Shown: in pieces, positions 63,716-64,000 of the stretch | Layout: each line of letters starts with the position of its first letter | How positions within the stretch are numbered: the stretch's first letter is position 1 | Notes under the pieces: model-generated | What the model was told of the DNA's origin: nothing | The model's database searches: none | The model's input: only the letters and a program-made list of their open reading frames with translations | Made by a program: the position numbers and the translations under genes | DNA from: Arthrobacter sp. MN05-02 | GTDB lineage: Bacteria; Actinomycetota; Actinomycetes; Actinomycetales; Micrococcaceae | Assembly: GCA_004001285.1 (NCBI GenBank) | Contig: AP018697.1 | Location: 2,666,001-2,730,000, forward strand | DNA: 64,000 nt | Direction of reading: 5' to 3'

Positions 63716-64000
63716 GTACACGCAGGAGTTCTGGGACGACCGCTACCGGCAGCGTCCGAGGATCTGGAGCGGCAGACCGAACCGTCAGCTCGTCTCCGTG
63801 GTGGAGGATCTCCCTCCGGGAAGGGCACTCGACGTCGGCTGCGGAGAAGGAGCGGACGCCGCCTGGCTCGCCTCCCGCGGCTGGTCCGTCCTCGGCATCG
63901 ACGTCTCCGACGTCGCACTCTCCCGCGCCCGGGCCCACACGGAGGGTCTCGAACCGTCCGTCGCGGAACGCCTCGAGTGGCGCCGGGTGGACCTGCTGGC
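63705..64000 (+). CDS. Class I SAM-dependent methyltransferase, N-terminal part (runs off the right edge)
   Basis: Starting at GTG 63705, with a GAAGG site 7 nt upstream, the frame reads VQVEYTQEFWDDRYRQRP and then the SAM-binding motif ALDVGCGEGADAAWLA, with the acidic ribose ligand in VLGIDVSD. At least 98 residues are in the window. It overlaps the flavoprotein gene by 11 nt, so the two are probably translated together. Confidence 0.84.
   Translation, partial: MQVEYTQEFWDDRYRQRPRIWSGRPNRQLVSVVEDLPPGRALDVGCGEGADAAWLASRGWSVLGIDVSDVALSRARAHTEGLEPSVAERLEWRRVDLL

Overview
The window comes from a high-GC actinobacterium, most probably an Arthrobacter-like member of the Micrococcaceae. The evidence is a mycothiol synthase (mshD), a GlnR-type orphan regulator, actinobacterial str, S10 and rpoBC operons, a Pls/PosA-type NRPS-like enzyme, PspC-domain two-component genes, and two gene sets that together fit C50 carotenoid (bacterioruberin-type) synthesis. 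Only one RNA gene (tRNA-Trp) was found. I saw no insertion sequence, prophage, CRISPR array or replication origin.

Layout. 1-2564: head of the S10 operon (rpsJ-rplC-rplD-rplW-rplB, minus strand, cut at the left edge) and its leader. 2565-7019: str operon (rpsL-rpsG-fusA-tuf). 7386-14979: rpoB-rpoC. 15294-18880: early carotenoid genes crtE-crtB-crtI, divergent from idi (19002) and a thiolase (19677). 20983-26366: rplJ-rplL, a GNAT gene, rplK-rplA, nusG, secE and tRNA-Trp. 26625-32410: an aminotransferase, then a LuxR-type regulator, a PspC-domain kinase and three small or PspC-type envelope genes. 32482-35593: late carotenoid genes (cruF-like, crtD-like, lyeJ-like). 35822-40788: pfkA, GNAT, ankyrin protein, ygfZ, nitrobindin-like and membrane proteins. 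40974-46499: glnR-like, mshD, ppk1, mutT1-like gene and a small ORF behind a PHO-box-like repeat. 46558-52672: phosphopantetheinyl transferase, M1 peptidase and a 1309-residue adenylation-carrier-membrane enzyme. 52776-58781: thyA-folA, asd, a PAS-ANTAR regulator, murB and two hotdog dehydratases. 58852-64000: DUF2797-like protein, ATP-dependent DNA ligase, DJ-1/PfpI protein, and an XRE-cupin regulator facing a TrxB-like flavoprotein and a methyltransferase that runs off the right edge.

Sequence quality decides how the window should be read. Reading frames are broken by single-base or dinucleotide indels in at least twelve genes, including rpoB, rpsL, rpsG and rplK, which cannot be lost. In each case removing or adding the indel restores exactly the expected length. 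Most of these are therefore probably sequencing or assembly errors, and lesions in dispensable genes (crtI, crtB, cruF, the NRPS-like gene) cannot be called real pseudogenes from this sequence alone. I annotate full spans and give the position of each lesion.

The strongest non-housekeeping signals are: a bacterioruberin-type pathway split over two loci about 14 kb apart; three TCAGGG repeats at exact 11-bp spacing between a PspC kinase and a PspC effector; a PHO-box-like repeat now heading an unknown 79-residue ORF where a pst operon might be expected; an orphan NRPS-like synthetase near its likely activating transferase; and a three-half-site operator between the XRE-cupin gene and the flavoprotein gene.
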